A stretch of 64,000 nt of DNA, from assembly GCA_949361645.1 (NCBI GenBank), contig OX442433.1, forward strand, positions 604,110 to 668,109, read 5' to 3'. The stretch is from Spongilla lacustris (lineage: Eukaryota > Porifera > Demospongiae > Spongillida > Spongillidae). The translations under genes were made by a program, and so were the position numbers. Of the stretch, positions 23,305 to 35,799 are shown piece by piece. The notes beneath the pieces are model-generated. The model did no database searches. It saw only the letters and a list, made by a program, of their open reading frames with translations, and had not been told where the DNA came from. The stretch's first letter is position 1. Every line of letters starts with the position of its first letter.

Positions 23305-23459
23305 CCTCTTCCGACCTGCACTGCCGCCTAAATGCACGTGCTATCTAAATTATAGCGCTTACAGAATTAACACTGTGTGCATCAATTGGAGTAATATAAA
23401 CAATCTCGGAAATTTTTTTGGTCACCAGCTGCATCTCTGAAAGCTAGTGACACGAAATC
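23305..23459. promoter_or_regulatory. Shared divergent promoter region, CPSF1 / DUSP
   Basis: 155 bp between the CPSF1 ATG (minus, 23304) and the phosphatase ATG (plus, 23460). No TATA box is evident. Confidence 0.5.
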
Positions 23460-24371
23460 ATGGGGAATGATATCAACAAGGTGCTTCCAGGATTGTACAT
23501 CGGAGGAATTCTAGGTGAGCGCCCTATTGCCGCGATTGTGGGTGGGGCTGAGTGTAACGTACATCTTCTCAATCGCGAAGGGACCAACAGGCAGCAACTC
23601 TTGTCAGAGAAGAAAATCACACACGTACTCAGCATTCTTGACTCTAGAATCGAAGAAAGGGTAAGAGAAATAAGCGTGAAGCGATTGGTACTTGATCGCC
23701 GTATATCTTTTTTGTTATACCGGTAGGAATTTAAGCATAAATTCATTAAAGCGTCGGACAGTGTCACGGAAGATCTGTGAGTCATTTCAGCTTACTTCGT
23801 TTAGCCTAAATTCTATGTACACTTGGGCCGCTAGGAAAAGATTCTTTCCGGAGTGTGTGGAGTTCATCCATCAATGCAGGTGGGCGGGGCGAAATACAAT
23901 GTTGTGTTGTGTTGATTAATTCTCTCCCGTCGTTAGGTGTGAAGGAGGGTCGGTGTACGTCCATTGGTAAGATTAATAAGTGCTCATCTTTGGGAGATAT
24001 TCCCCCCCCCCCCCCCCCCCCCCCTTTAGTGCTGCGGGGATTTCCCGGTCGTCAACGATTGTTACGGCCTATCTCATGTCAATCTCCACGCTGACGGCGG
24101 AAGAGGCACTGAGCGTGGTCAGACATTGTAGGAAAATCGCCAACCCAAATTACGGCTTTCAAAAGCAGCTCAAGGAGTATGAAGAGACAACCCTCGCCGA
24201 CGTGAAAGTAAGTGGAGAGCGCGAGTTTCAGCTGCTTTAATTGTCCCTCTGCCCGCTTAGGAATTGCTGAGAACAAATTTAAAAACGAAAGATACGAAAT
24301 ATAGAACAGAGGACGATGAACAACTGCTTAGGGCTCTCCTGGCCGAAGCTAAAAATCCACACACACCTTAG
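23460..24371 (+). CDS. Dual-specificity phosphatase, DUSP22/DUSP15-like
   Basis: An atypical small dual-specificity phosphatase. Seven exons: 23460-23514, 23581-23660, 23727-23776, 23835-23879, 23937-23966, 24030-24207, 24261-24371, total 182 aa. The N-terminus MGNDINKVLPGLYIGG fits both the family (MGNGMNKILPGLYIGN) and an N-myristoylation signal, implying membrane association. The P-loop VHCAAGISRSST carries the catalytic Cys and Arg; the Cys codon is split TG/T by intron 5. FFPECVEFIHQC and ANPNYGFQKQLKEYE match conserved helices. The 3' splice site of intron 5 uses a 23-nt homopolymer C tract (24002-24024). The exon 2 acceptor (AAG) is the least certain junction. It converges on YEATS2. 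Confidence 0.92.
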
Positions 24372-24478
24372 CAACACAAATTTCGTCGATAAAAATAGAT
24401 TTGTTCTGTACAAAAAAAAAGTGACCAAAAAAAAAAAAAAAGCGAGAGAGAGAGATAAGGATTAAATATTATCAACAC

Positions 24479-26494
24479 TTAGGAAGAGGGCGGTGGGAGA
24501 CCCAGATGTTTATTGGTGAGGAAATCGCAAAGCTCCAAGTTCTGTAGAGCATTGAAGAGGTGGATGGGCAGAAGCAAGCGTTCCTTGCTGCTGGCACCTC
24601 CCCCGGAGTAGACAGTCTCATTCACCGCTTCGGTCAATATGGCCTTGACAAATCGGGAACAAGCCATGAAGATCATATGTTCGACAACATGTGCATACAT
24701 CTTCTCAATCACTGCGGGGTAGATGGAGATTCCTATGGAGCCAGCTGTTTGCTGCACCCACTTCAGCTCGGGGGTCTGGGGGACCCTGAACTTGGGCAGG
24801 TGATCTGAAGGGCTAGGTATTGCTACCTGACCACCAATGCCCTCTACATCCACCACAAACTCGTCCCCACTCTTCCTACGTTCTGGCCGTTTAAATGCCT
24901 TGAACAGTTCGTATGGGGTAGAGAGGGTGGAGAATTTGACCGATCCGTCCTCTGATGGTACCCTCTCCTTGCATGCCCAGTGGTGGTCCGTTGACCTAGG
25001 CTCAGGATCAAGGGGGTCATTGTACGGCAGCTGCCAGCCGCAAAGTTTGCAAAAACCAGGACTGTCCTTGATGGCGGGGTCCAGAGGGGTGTAGCCATGG
25101 GTGCGACACCATTCCATCATCTGTTTGGTCGTGACGGGGGTGGTGCCCAGTCTCTTGTGAAGCTGCTTGCGCATGGCGACGGCACGCATCCACTCCAGCG
25201 CCCGCCTCCTCCCCACATTCCAAGTCTTGAACTGCTCCAGGCTGGTAGCCATCATGGGCAGGTCGTCCACAGGCCGACCGTACAGGGGGAGTGCCTGTAC
25301 GATGCTGTGCAGGTGCCTGTCAAGGTTAGTACTCTGTTGACCACTTGCGTGTGGGAGGACGGATAAGTCTTCGGTTGTGGGGGGCAAGCGTTCAATAGAT
25401 CTCGTGACCACCACGGGGAAGCAATAGTCATGGTCCAGGAGAACCTTCAGGACGGGGAGTGTGCAGGGAAGGGTCACTGTTTGGACCAGCGATGGCTCCT
25501 TTGCAAAATCCTCTGTTTCCGTGGCAACTGGAGGGATTTCCTGCTTGATTTGAATCCCATTACTCTCCTGTGGTGTTGGTGGCAGTGGTGCTGGTGCTGG
25601 TTGAGGTGGTGGTAGTGAGGGTGGTGGTCTTGTGACTGCAGCAATAGCAGCTGGCTTGCTTGCGCCACTGACAATGTCCAATTCGACAACAGTTTCTGCG
25701 CCAAGTGTCTGCTGGCCTGTATGTGTCCTGTCAAGGAGCAGGTTGTGGATTATGTCTACTGGCTTGTTCACACCATCCGTGAACTCCAGCTGAACGCGCA
25801 CAGGGAATTCCCCCCATCCTAGCCTCGTCAGGTGGAAAGGAGGCCTGATGACCTTGACGATGTCGTTTGGATGGTAGCTAGGATGGAGGAAGAAGGTCAC
25901 GGACTTGACAAAGCCACTAATGTCAGCTTCGCCGCTGGGTCCCCGCACATACATCATCCACTTGTGCGTAGAGCCGTCGCTACCCCGGACCTTGGGGTCG
26001 ATGAACTGCGACGTGTTTCCCACTATCAACCTCTTTTTTGCGTAAAAGCGAGACGTTTGTGCGCTCGGGGGCGCTTCTGAGTCGGCGCCATCTGCTTCGT
26101 CCCCGCTCTTAACGTCCAACTCCTCCCCGGCTGAGTCGCCACTATCACTGTCCGAAGGGTCAACGCTACAAGCGTTTGTGCACGAGGGACTGGCGCTGGA
26201 AGGTGGAGCCGCATTACATGCTGCCCCGTTCTCCCCGAACGCCTCCGACTCTAGGAAAGCTTTCTCGAACGACTCCCAAGAGCTCTGCGCCCCTATGTTC
26301 TCGGCGCTGTAGTCTTCGGGGGGACACAGTGCGGCCACGCTATAGTGCTGAGCTAGAATGCCGAGTCGCAGGCGGTGCAACATGCACTTGGCCAGCTGGA
26401 TGCGTTCCTCGATCAGGTTAAGCTCGCCAACCTTGTACGTCAGCTCGCTGGCGAATTGGGTCTTCAGAATCTCTCGCGCTTTTTCCACTTCCAT
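24479..26494 (-). CDS. YEATS2: YEATS domain-containing protein 2, intronless
   Basis: YEATS2 is a subunit of the ATAC histone acetyltransferase complex and reads acylated lysines on histone H3. The 671-aa ORF begins at the ATG at 26494. It has an N-terminal helical segment (about 1-60), an acidic Ser/Glu-rich linker, and a YEATS domain at about 150-285 with [39 protein letters not shown] and [17 protein letters not shown]. The HPSY and GWGEF motifs supply the acyl-lysine pocket in the family. A Pro-rich linker follows, then a conserved block with [13 protein letters not shown], and a C-terminal histone-fold-like segment ending [15 protein letters not shown], as in YEATS2. It is shorter than human YEATS2 (about 1420 aa). 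No introns, unlike its neighbours, which could mean ancient retroposition or intron loss. Confidence 0.9.
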   Translation of the reverse strand: MEVEKAREILKTQFASELTYKVGELNLIEERIQLAKCMLHRLRLGILAQHYSVAALCPPEDYSAENIGAQSSWESFEKAFLESEAFGENGAACNAAPPSSASPSCTNACSVDPSDSDSGDSAGEELDVKSGDEADGADSEAPPSAQTSRFYAKKRLIVGNTSQFIDPKVRGSDGSTHKWMMYVRGPSGEADISGFVKSVTFFLHPSYHPNDIVKVIRPPFHLTRLGWGEFPVRVQLEFTDGVNKPVDIIHNLLLDRTHTGQQTLGAETVVELDIVSGASKPAAIAAVTRPPPSLPPPQPAPAPLPPTPQESNGIQIKQEIPPVATETEDFAKEPSLVQTVTLPCTLPVLKVLLDHDYCFPVVVTRSIERLPPTTEDLSVLPHASGQQSTNLDRHLHSIVQALPLYGRPVDDLPMMATSLEQFKTWNVGRRRALEWMRAVAMRKQLHKRLGTTPVTTKQMMEWCRTHGYTPLDPAIKDSPGFCKLCGWQLPYNDPLDPEPRSTDHHWACKERVPSEDGSVKFSTLSTPYELFKAFKRPERRKSGDEFVVDVEGIGGQVAIPSPSDHLPKFRVPQTPELKWVQQTAGSIGISIYPAVIEKMYAHVVEHMIFMACSRFVKAILTEAVNETVYSGGGASSKERLLLPIHLFNALQNLELCDFLTNKHLGLPPPSS

Positions 26495-26836
26495 TGCCAC
26501 TTAATTACAGCACGTGGCAAATTAATAAACTTGACCGTTTTAATAATATCGTTGTCAATCCGATTAAACGGTCAGTCCAATTGGATGACATGTATTGCTC
26601 TAATAGGTCGAACATACATATTCTTAAATCAGTTAACCCAGTGTAGGCGACAGTCGTACGCGCTGGCACATGGCCCTCATTTTGCTATCTCCATTATACT
26701 TTCTCTTGAATGACTCCGTCACCTGTAGCGGACATCAACAGTCAGAAGGCGTTTATAAAGTGTTTTGGGCTCGGCTATAGCTATTTTTAAATGCATTAAC
26801 GGCACTTCCCAATTTCTCTATGGTAATATATATTTT

Positions 26837-27033
26837 GTCATCCTTTACGGAGATACAGTTGAACAAACTACGTGCACTTTTTCCCGCTCTATTCGCGTCA
26901 ACGATATAACCACCGCGGGCACCGCCTCCCCATATATATATTGAGCGGGACGCGAATTGCCAAATCATTGGCGCGAATCGAGCGGGAAAAAGTACACGTA
27001 GTTTGTTCAACTGTATCTCCGTAACGGATGACA
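26837..27033. mobile_element. MITE with about 60-bp terminal inverted repeats
   Basis: The left arm TCATCC..ACGGAGATACAGTTGAAC..CTTTTTCCCGCTC is mirrored by GAGCGGGAAAAAG..GTTCAACTGTATCTCCGT..GGATGA on the right, with a short AT-rich centre. No coding capacity. Most of the remaining 26500-28990 is AT-rich with nothing I can assign apart from the LINE relic. Confidence 0.8.
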
Positions 27034-27474
27034 TAAAAATTAACGAGTTCAAGATCACCAAACATAGAGAAATGGTGTAGTATGAAGTGCTGAAAATAGA
27101 AAGTTGATAGTCTTAACCGTTCGGAAGTTATAGCAATTCAAACGTAATGCATTTTTATAATGTGATAATATGCGCTACATGTAGGTCTTCGATTCGTTAT
27201 ACATGTACAGGATCTTCACGAAAGAACGCAACGCTTTTACATCACTTTAACTTAGGATTGAAATTTATTTTTTATATTGCAGAACTTAGGCAAATACTAA
27301 CAATCCAATTAAATTATTCTAAGCGGTTAAGTAATTGTATCAAAGCCCTCACAAATCAAAATATTCAAACCCTCTATTATTCAAGATTATAGGTGTAGTA
27401 TTACTTGAATAGAATATAACCACACACAACACTTGCTATATATAAAACACACTACAGTTAAGATGGGATTCTAC

Positions 27475-27845
27475 GGAGGATGGCTCTGGCATTCGCTCTT
27501 GTTAAGCAAATGCTCAAGTTTGAGAATAGTTCAAAAGATATCTGTACCTTTGTGAATCGCAAGCCTAGCAATGATCTGAGCCAGAAATCTTGAAGCTTCA
27601 TTACCCCAAGCCCCATAGGAGTCAACTACTAGAGGGGTTGAGACCCACCCTAAAGCTAAACACTTTTCATCGTTGGCCTGGTGTTTCCTGCTCTCCGTTG
27701 CCTCAAGGACTGCACCAACCGTTGCTCCCGCTTCAGCTAAAGTTGAAGGATTTAGCGTTGAGACAACGGAGATGTCCAGGGCAACGGGCCTCCCAAGGTT
27801 CCAATGCTTCACGAGAATATCAGCAGGCCGTGACTGTGAATAAAT
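27475..27845 (-). mobile_element. LINE relic (post-RT domain fragment)
   Basis: The minus strand encodes LGRPVALDISVVSTLNPSTL, then CLALGWVSTPLVVDSYGAWG and FLAQIIARLAIHKG, a post-reverse-transcriptase region found in many invertebrate retroelements. About 90 codons are open, but both ends are truncated. It is related to the 5.3-6.0 kb fragment (VVESYGAWGKE). Confidence 0.65.
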
Positions 27846-29010
27846 AACGCGAGTATGTGGTGGAACAGCACTGATTTCAAGTTACTGAGTTCAATAGTGA
27901 GTTATTAACATTTAAAACCGTGATTTTTGCTTTAAAGTTATTAAGATTGAAGCTGTTATGGGGTAACTAATTCTAACTAATTACTCCATGAACAATTTGA
28001 TTCTGTATTAGATCATGTAATGGTGAGTTACTATTACCTAAAGTTAATTACAATTTTAGTGGCCCTTTAGCATTTTCAAGTTTGATTTGTTGTTTTGAAT
28101 ATTAAATAGTAAATTTTCAAACTTTTTCACGGCTATTTTATAAATCTTGTAATTAATTAAAAGTTGTGGTACATATATGTGTCAAATTAATTAATTGCAA
28201 GGTATTTGATTTTATATTTTGAACTATAAAAGATAATTGAATTTTAATAATGTGTTTTTATTTGCCTAACTTTAAGATTCGCTCTATTCACAGCTAATTA
28301 CTGTTCTGCATGTGTCTTGCTTTTTCGCCGGCTCTCCGTACACTGACGTCCCTCGCCACTTGGTTATCATGCGCTTCAATTTATTCATACATGTAGCGCC
28401 TCTATAGATCATAATATAATTATGGTGTCAAGCTAACGCGCTATAGCCGGTGTCAAGGGTTTAATTTCATGTATTAATTAATATGTACAGCACGTGCTTA
28501 AATTGGCCCGGCCTTCCTTCATACCAAAATAACGTTAATGTATGGCTATTTTATTTGGCCATTCAGTGGTCATTCGACAAAATATCCGACCCACCGCTTG
28601 CTATAATAATTAGTGCATAGCGCATCGAGTTATATATGGCTATGCATTGAATATGTTTGTGAATACCCTAAAACCGGTTACAGACCCAAGATACCCACTG
28701 TGGAGCTGATCAGTAAAGATCCCACTGTACATGTAGAGTGCAGAGATAATGGCTTTTGCTGCATGTGCATGCCTACCCGCATTTTGACCTCTTTTAAGTA
28801 AGCAGCTTCTAGCAAGGATTTACTCATGTCATGCACTGTTGTGTAAAATTAGTCATGGTGATATATATGATAAATACATTCATAGGTGTATATGGGGAGA
28901 CATACAACACAAATATAAACATATGAAAGTGTGTATATGCAGTAGTTTGGATTATGTAACCGACACGGTCATAATCTCACTACATTTGTCTGATACGGCT
29001 GCACCATCCA

Positions 29011-32000
29011 CTATTGACAGCTCAGACTGTCTAGACACTTGGTCTGTATGTTGGTCCAAATGACGTTGTCTTGGTTGAAAGAGAACACTCCCACTCTGCC
29101 ACCCAACATTTTGATGCCACATATACATCCAGAGTCTGTGATCATCTGCAAGTTAATGCCACTGTATGTGGTTAACCTGGGTGGAGATAGGGAGGAATGG
29201 GGGTGTTATGTTATGTTTATATGCACAGTTTATAACATAATGCTCAAAATTTTCCCCAAAGTTTTCAGTTTACCTCATACAAAAGGTCTGGTTGGAGTAG
29301 CGGAGCACCCACTTGTACGGTTTTTGGACCTCCCAACCTTGGAACTTTGGGTCATTCCATAGAGTCTTCACCTGTGATATAGTGTTGAGGCTCCAGTCAC
29401 CAAGGGTACACCCTAGGTGTGCACTCACCTGTCCAGTTGTGTCTCCAGTGTTCCACAGAGCAAAGTACATAGCAGGGTTGGAGGGACCAGTGGTGGAGTT
29501 GATTAGCTTCACCTGCATGCCTGCTAGGGCACGTTCTGTGCGACCTGGTATTGGTATAGTTTCATTGTCCTTCTTCCATGCTGCTATCATAAATTGCTTG
29601 TTGCTCTGGTAGTTGAATACAATACCAAAATAGCCACGGCTAGTAGTCGTTCCAACATAAAATGTTCCACTGTACTCCAAACTGGAGAATGCAGTTGGTC
29701 CCAGAAGCAGATATGGATTTGATGGGGCTGTTATTACAATGTCAGTGGCCTAAAAGGGTACTTACTGGTAATACTTGAACTTTGAATATTTGGGAAATGC
29801 TTACATTTTTTACATTCCAATTAGCTTGATTTGGATTAGGGACAAGTGGTACTGATGTAAAGTAGGTGAAGTCTGTTGTGCTCATCTTGGCATTGACAGA
29901 GCATGTATCAACAGCATCATGCACAAGGTCTCCATCATAGTCACCAGCACATTTACTGGAATCTGAAAGAAACGATTTGGTATGAAGACACTTCAGTAGT
30001 ATTGGCCTAATCATGAACATACCATTATGTGGGTTTGGAACTAGTGCACATGTATCCACCTCATTTCTGAGCCCATCATTGTCATCATCAGGGTCACATA
30101 CATATCCCACACCATCCTCATCTGCATCAGCTTGGTCTGCATTGGGAACCTGGGGACAGTTGTCCATGTTGTCCTGCCTTCCATCCTTGTCCTTGTCAAG
30201 GTGATTGTCACAGGCATCCCCAACACCATCGTAGTCATTATCAATCTGTTGTTGATGGGTTAATTGAACGGTCCTTTATTACTACAAGACCACACCCACC
30301 TGATTATTAGGTACGAGAACACAGTTGTCACAAACATCACCAAAGCCATCTTTGTCTGTGTCCGTCTGTGATGGGTTGGGCATCGTTGCGCAGCTATCAA
30401 TGGCGTTCACAATTTCTAGACAGTTGTGGTCAATGAGAATGCACAGTGGAATGGGTATGCTTACTGTCTCCATCTCGATCTTGGTCGCACACATCTCCAA
30501 CACCATCCTTGTCCAGGTCAGCCTGGTTTGTGTTCCTACTAAGCCTACAGTTGTCACATACATCTCCAACGCCATCCTTGTCTGAGTCAGCCTGGTCATT
30601 GTTAGGGACATAAAGACAGTTGTCCTGGAGAGGTAAACAAGGAATGGCTTCGGTTATGACGAGAGGATGGTGATTATGGTGGTGTTCATAATGGCATAGA
30701 GAATCCATCTGCCATCACAGGCAAGTTATGGTAACTCACCAGTTTGTTGAGGATGCCATCTTGATCTACATCATCGTCATTAGTACTGAAGTTGTTAGGC
30801 AATGGAATTCCTGAGATTCCATCAAAGTCACCATATGGTATGCAGTAGACACCATTGCCATACATCCCAACAGGACACTAGAAGTGTGGACCAATGAGAA
30901 GGGAGAACTATCAGTACACAGATGGACTCCAAAGGGTCTGATATTTGTTACCTGACATCTGAAGGCTCCTACTGCTGTGTTAATGCAGTATAAATCCTTC
31001 TCACAGTTGTGTTGCTTAGCAGCACATGGATCAGTCAGTAGGCATTCTGTCCTACTGTTGTTGGCATATCCAGGGGGACAGGGTCCACACAGATAGCTGC
31101 CCACAGTGTTGATGCATTGGCGCAACGGGTTACATGGTCGAGCCATCACCTTGCACTCATCAATGTCACTGCAGTTCTGATAAAGGAACAGAGGTGTGAG
31201 TGAGTCAGAAGGACACCTTTTCAAGACCCTTGTCTTAATACATTGCAGGTATATTTCACTGATAGCATGCAGAGGTCTATTAGGTTTTATTTATAATATT
31301 ATTAATAGGCTGTCTGTTGTGGTTTCCTTATGTTAAAAACTAAGCCTTATTTCAAATACTTTAAACATGTCCGTTGATGCACTTCAGTATTATCTTACCT
31401 GCCGATGTGTTAGTGCATAGGCAAGGTCTGGACCACTCATACCAGATCCACTGTACCCAGGTGGACACACACCACAGCTGTATCCAAACAACAGGTCAGT
31501 GCAATTTGCTCCAGGAAAGCATGGTGTAGCCAGGTTACACTATAGGGCAGGATTAACAAGTCATCTAGGCCATATGCTGGGGACCAATGTGTGTACCTCA
31601 TTCACTGGGGAACATGTGATCCCATTCCCACTCAGACCAATTGGACAAGGTCCACATTGGAATTGTGTTTCAGAAATGGGTGTGCAGTTCACAAAGGAGT
31701 TGTAGCAAGGATTACCATGGTCCTTGCAAGGGTCTAAATACGAGAGCATGCAGTTGCATTATAGATTCTATATGATGCAATACATACTTGGGCAGGGCTG
31801 GCTGTTGCATGTATCGGTTTGAAGGGTGTCTCCTACACACACTTTGCCTCCATACTGTGCAGTGACCAAGTACTGACGACTTCGTGTATGGATTCCTCCA
31901 TTACAGGTGACTGAGCACTGTGTCCAGTTCCCCCAATTGGTCCACTGACAGTCAACTGACATGAAAGGCAACATATAAGACTTCTGTGTACACGGGACAT

Positions 32001-33953
32001 ATTTTCACATGCATGTCTTACTTGGGCAGTTGACCAGCTGACATGGTCTTGTCTGCTGGCTGTCCCCCACACAATCCTGTCCTCCGTACAATGGAGGAAC
32101 GCATACTCTTGTTCTCGTTTGGATACCACTGCCGCATGTTAAACTGCATGCAGACCATTCTGTCCACGCTTTCCAGTACCCATCCACTAGCAATCCCGCG
32201 TGTTCGGGTATCAAATGTCAAATTTGTCGGAGATATACACAAATTTTCTTACCTGGACAAGGCTGCGGATTGCATGTTTCTTGTTGCATCGAGGGGCCAG
32301 TGCAGTTTTTCCCGCCGTACAGCGCAGGAGAGTTGCCTCTTGTTCTATAATGTTGTCCTCCATTGCACGTCTGATTGCATGCACTCCAGTCCGACCAGTT
32401 GAACCAGGTGCAGTCCACTATCGTATAGAAGTATAAGAAGTTCAATATATATAGCAGTGCGGCTGGCTGACAGGCCATGCAGTTGTCTTACCTGGGCAAG
32501 GAGTCATTACACACGACTTGGTGTCCACGGGAGCACCTACGCAGCTAATACCTCCACAGGCCGGAGCGGGGTTAGAACAGCTGCGAGTTCTGTATTGAGT
32601 GCCATTGCCGCACGTCACGCTGCAGTTCGACCAGCCGGACCAAGTGGTGAACCCTCCGTTCACTAAAATGGAAGGGCACAGATCAGTCGTTAACTTACAG
32701 TCTTTCAAAACAGTTAGTGGCTCATGCCTGAGTTTTTGTGTATTATAGGCCAAGAATGCCCATTTGCGCGTTGGTGAAATGTTTTATTGATCAGAGATTG
32801 ATTCTATTAATTTGCATGTAAGCTGAAGTATATATAATTAACTGATGTGGGCTATGACTCTAATCTTTGTTCTAACCATGAGAATGAGTGATTATCTAGA
32901 TAATGGATTGTTTTTATGCAGATGGCATGAATATAACCCGAAATGGATGCATGATACAGCATACACACATATCTCAGACTCTTGATAACTTTTACTCTGT
33001 CCTAATGTTGGTGCTGGGTTCTGCTAATACGTCGGTTGATTGATTTGGATGAATTCTAAGTAGGGAGTGGATATATTCTATACTAGTGTAGAAACGATCT
33101 CATGTGTCACTACAATTACAATTAATACCCACGGAATTAACGTGCACGTGAGTAACTTAAGAAGGCTTTTCCATAGTAAATGCAGTAAAAATAGCATCGT
33201 GCAGTAATGCAATGAATAACTTTCAAACCCACACATGCCCACGCGGCCAGTGTTCGAATTCCTTGAATCGACTGACTAGAACGGCCAGCCGAGCGCTCTG
33301 AAAATAGACACGCATGCATGCACACACATGCACGCAAGCAGCGCGTGCGCGCACACACACACACACACAAACACACAATGACACGCACACACACAAACCT
33401 GGGCAGCATTGCGTATTACAGGTCTGGACGTCTACTCTGCTCCCCGTGCAGTTAAGCGTCGTCCGTCCATTACTGAGACATTCTCGGACTCTCGATTGGC
33501 GACCTCCTCCACACGTTCGGCTGCATTCCGTCCAATTGCTCCACTCTCCCCACGTCGGCATCAGAGATGTGGTCGGGGCGTCACTGCTTGCTCCAACTGC
33601 CATTAGCGTACCAAAGCCGATATCAAAGTCTGTGAACGGAAGTAAAATAAAATAAGATAAAATAAAGGAAGAAATTGGAAGACTCACTGCAAGACTCGCA
33701 GCACTGTCCTGGAAGTGTGTAGCCAGCCTTCCCATTAGAACACATAACCTTACTACACGACACGAAGCTGGTCAACACTTCAGCGCTGCCGTCCTGCGAT
33801 GCATATGCTTGAGTAGTTATGTAGTGGATGCATATAGGTTCGAACCTGCATTGATTCACATGTGTACGTCACGCAGGGGTCACTTTTGTCCGTCCACGTC
33901 TTTCCCGGCTTGTAAACCGATCCATCGTCTGTCTCGCAGTATTGCGGGGCACA
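29011..33953 (-). CDS. Thrombospondin with VWC and TSR modules (N-terminus unresolved)
   Basis: A secreted calcium-binding matrix glycoprotein. Eighteen exons: 33846-33953, 33688-33793 (VWC), 33399-33629, 32492-32662, 32253-32417, 32022-32186, 31788-31955 (five TSRs), 31597-31733, 31399-31539, 30952-31176 (EGF-like, the last calcium-type DIDEC), 30740-30877, 30465-30624, 30300-30415, 30023-30245, 29805-29962 (type 3 repeats), 29429-29749, 29274-29371, 29011-29161 (C-terminal lectin-like domain, ending at TAG). The sum is 2982 nt in one frame (993 aa). The TSRs show WSxWxxCSxTCGxG; the type 3 repeats show [14 protein letters not shown]; the C-domain shows [19 protein letters not shown] and [15 protein letters not shown]. 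The order matches group A thrombospondins (TSP1/2), with five rather than three TSRs. An N-terminal domain and signal peptide should lie above 34 kb but were not resolved. Confidence 0.9.
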
Positions 33954-34254
33954 CTATAAAAAAGGTCACATGTGTAGATATGTATGTCCATTTTGATGGC
34001 GGCCAACTCACCACCTGCAATGCCAACGACCCTATACGAAAGCCAGTAGTAGTTAAATTTTCGCCGTGCAGTATGATTACTAAAGCCTACCTTGAAGTAC
34101 CAAAGCGACCAGTAAACAGCACTTTTGAGTGTGTGATGCCATTTGCAGATAAAGTAATACCAAGTTGCCCAGGACTCTTTATAGAGACCTTTCGTCTCGT
34201 GACCGAACTTCATTCATTGTATGGTTTTCCACGCATATCTGAAAGTGCAGTAAC

Positions 34255-35056
34255 CAGTGGCGGATCCAGGAATTGGGAGGGGGGGGGGGGCACCGGCGAG
34301 GGTGTGGCGAGGGGTGGGGCGAAGTAGTTGGCGGGCCGCCCTGGGAAGGGTGCGGGAGGGGGGCACCCCTCCCGCCCAGCTAGGGGGTGTGGGGGAGCGC
34401 TGTAAGCTCCCCCACCGGGGTCTGGGGCTCCGCCCCAGAAGCCAACGCTTTTTGCGTAGAAAACCCCCCAAAAAGTACGTAAAAACTGCACTAAAAATGT
34501 AATTACTGTTCGAGGCTGGGGAGCGACAGATCAAGAGCTCAGCCGCTATATGTTCAATGCGCCGATGCATCGCCGTTGATAGCACATGTACTGAAGTTGA
34601 ACTCACCGTTTAGAAAATATTGAAATACTACCTTTTTCATATGGTCACATGACGCGTGGGCGTTAATTGCCTCCACGGAAATACATGGGCTAATTTTGGG
34701 GTTATGCTCGGTTTTTGATACTTTTCGATATGCTCTCTAGAGGGAAAATTGAAAAACATACGCTAAACGGCCGGCTAATGTAACATACCTTTTGCCTGTA
34801 CTTCTATTGTAGAGCCGAATGCTATTACGTCACGCGATAAAAGCAATCATATTCATACATGGCCTGACCCATGTATCATTATGTACGTATAGGCCATTTC
34901 TGCCGTAGCTATATCTCTGCGCTGCGTTTGCATATGTTCGCGTACACATAGTCGTACAAGTACGTGTATACGTAGGGGCGGGACCCTCGGGGGGGGGGGG
35001 GGGGGAGGGGGGGGGGGGCACGGGCCCGTTGTGCCCCCCCCCTGGATCCGCTACTG
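34255..35056. mobile_element. 802-bp TIR element with 5-bp target duplication
   Basis: It begins CAGTGGCGGATCCAGG and ends CCTGGATCCGCTACTG, imperfect inverted repeats. It is bracketed by GTAAC at 34250-34254 and 35057-35061. The paralogous site near 55845 lacks it and has one GTACC. The interior has G-rich tracts and no transposase, so it is non-autonomous. Confidence 0.8.
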
Positions 35057-35156
35057 GTAACATTGCACGGATTGTTGTTGATTTACGGATAAATGGACAA
35101 GTGCTAAACTAAAGTGTCCCTCTAGCTCTTTATGCTGTGAAGGGTTACCTAATCTC

Positions 35157-35400
35157 TACAGGGGCGGATCCAGGAAACTTCGAAAGGGGGACAGATAGCG
35201 CAGGAGGCCGCTCAGCAAAGGGGTATGGTGGAGCGCTGTAAGCTCTCCTGGAGCGGAGCCCCAGAAACCAACGCATTTTTACGTTGAAAAAGCTCTAAAA
35301 ACTACGCAAAAAAGCTTTTACGTGTACAACGCAAAGTTGCAAAACTGCTAGTTAATAAGGTATTTTTTTCACAAGCAATACATGTACAGGCTTGTACTCT
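35157..35400. mobile_element. Left part of an older GGGGCGGATCC-type element
   Basis: Begins CAGGGGCGGATCCAGG and is shared with the second thrombospondin locus copy (55947 onward), where the right end (GAATCCGCCCCTG, about 57056-57068) is also present. Here the right part is deleted. Confidence 0.55.
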
Positions 35401-35799
35401 GCATGGGACATGCATGTGCTCAGGTGATATTGGCAAAATCAAAAGTGCATGGTAACTTGGGGGGCTGGTGGTAAACGATATTCCTCTGCATGTATGCATT
35501 CTTATATGCATGTTGTTTATAAATCAAGCACCTCACTAAAACCTTTACAGGTGTATAGCACTTAAACGAGCTGCATGCATAGTCCATAGTATGCAGTAGA
35601 TTAAGACTTGGGGCGTTTCTCGGGGCATTGCCATCACATAAACACATGCATATGAGTAAATATGCATGGATAAAAGGTCCGTAAACCTGCATGCCGTGTA
35701 CATATGCCGACCTTAACATGCCGCATGACAGATAAGCTGGCCAAAATGCACTTATATCACGTCACGTGCGGCGACATGCCGCGGCAAATAAAAGGGGGA

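Noticed and set aside
24837..26421. Several plus-strand ORFs over YEATS2
   Set aside because: Antisense shadows of the 671-codon YEATS2 frame.
34210..34606. Pro-rich minus ORFs (SPRPRWGSLQRSP and similar)
   Set aside because: They lie wholly inside the GC-rich end of the 34255-35056 element.
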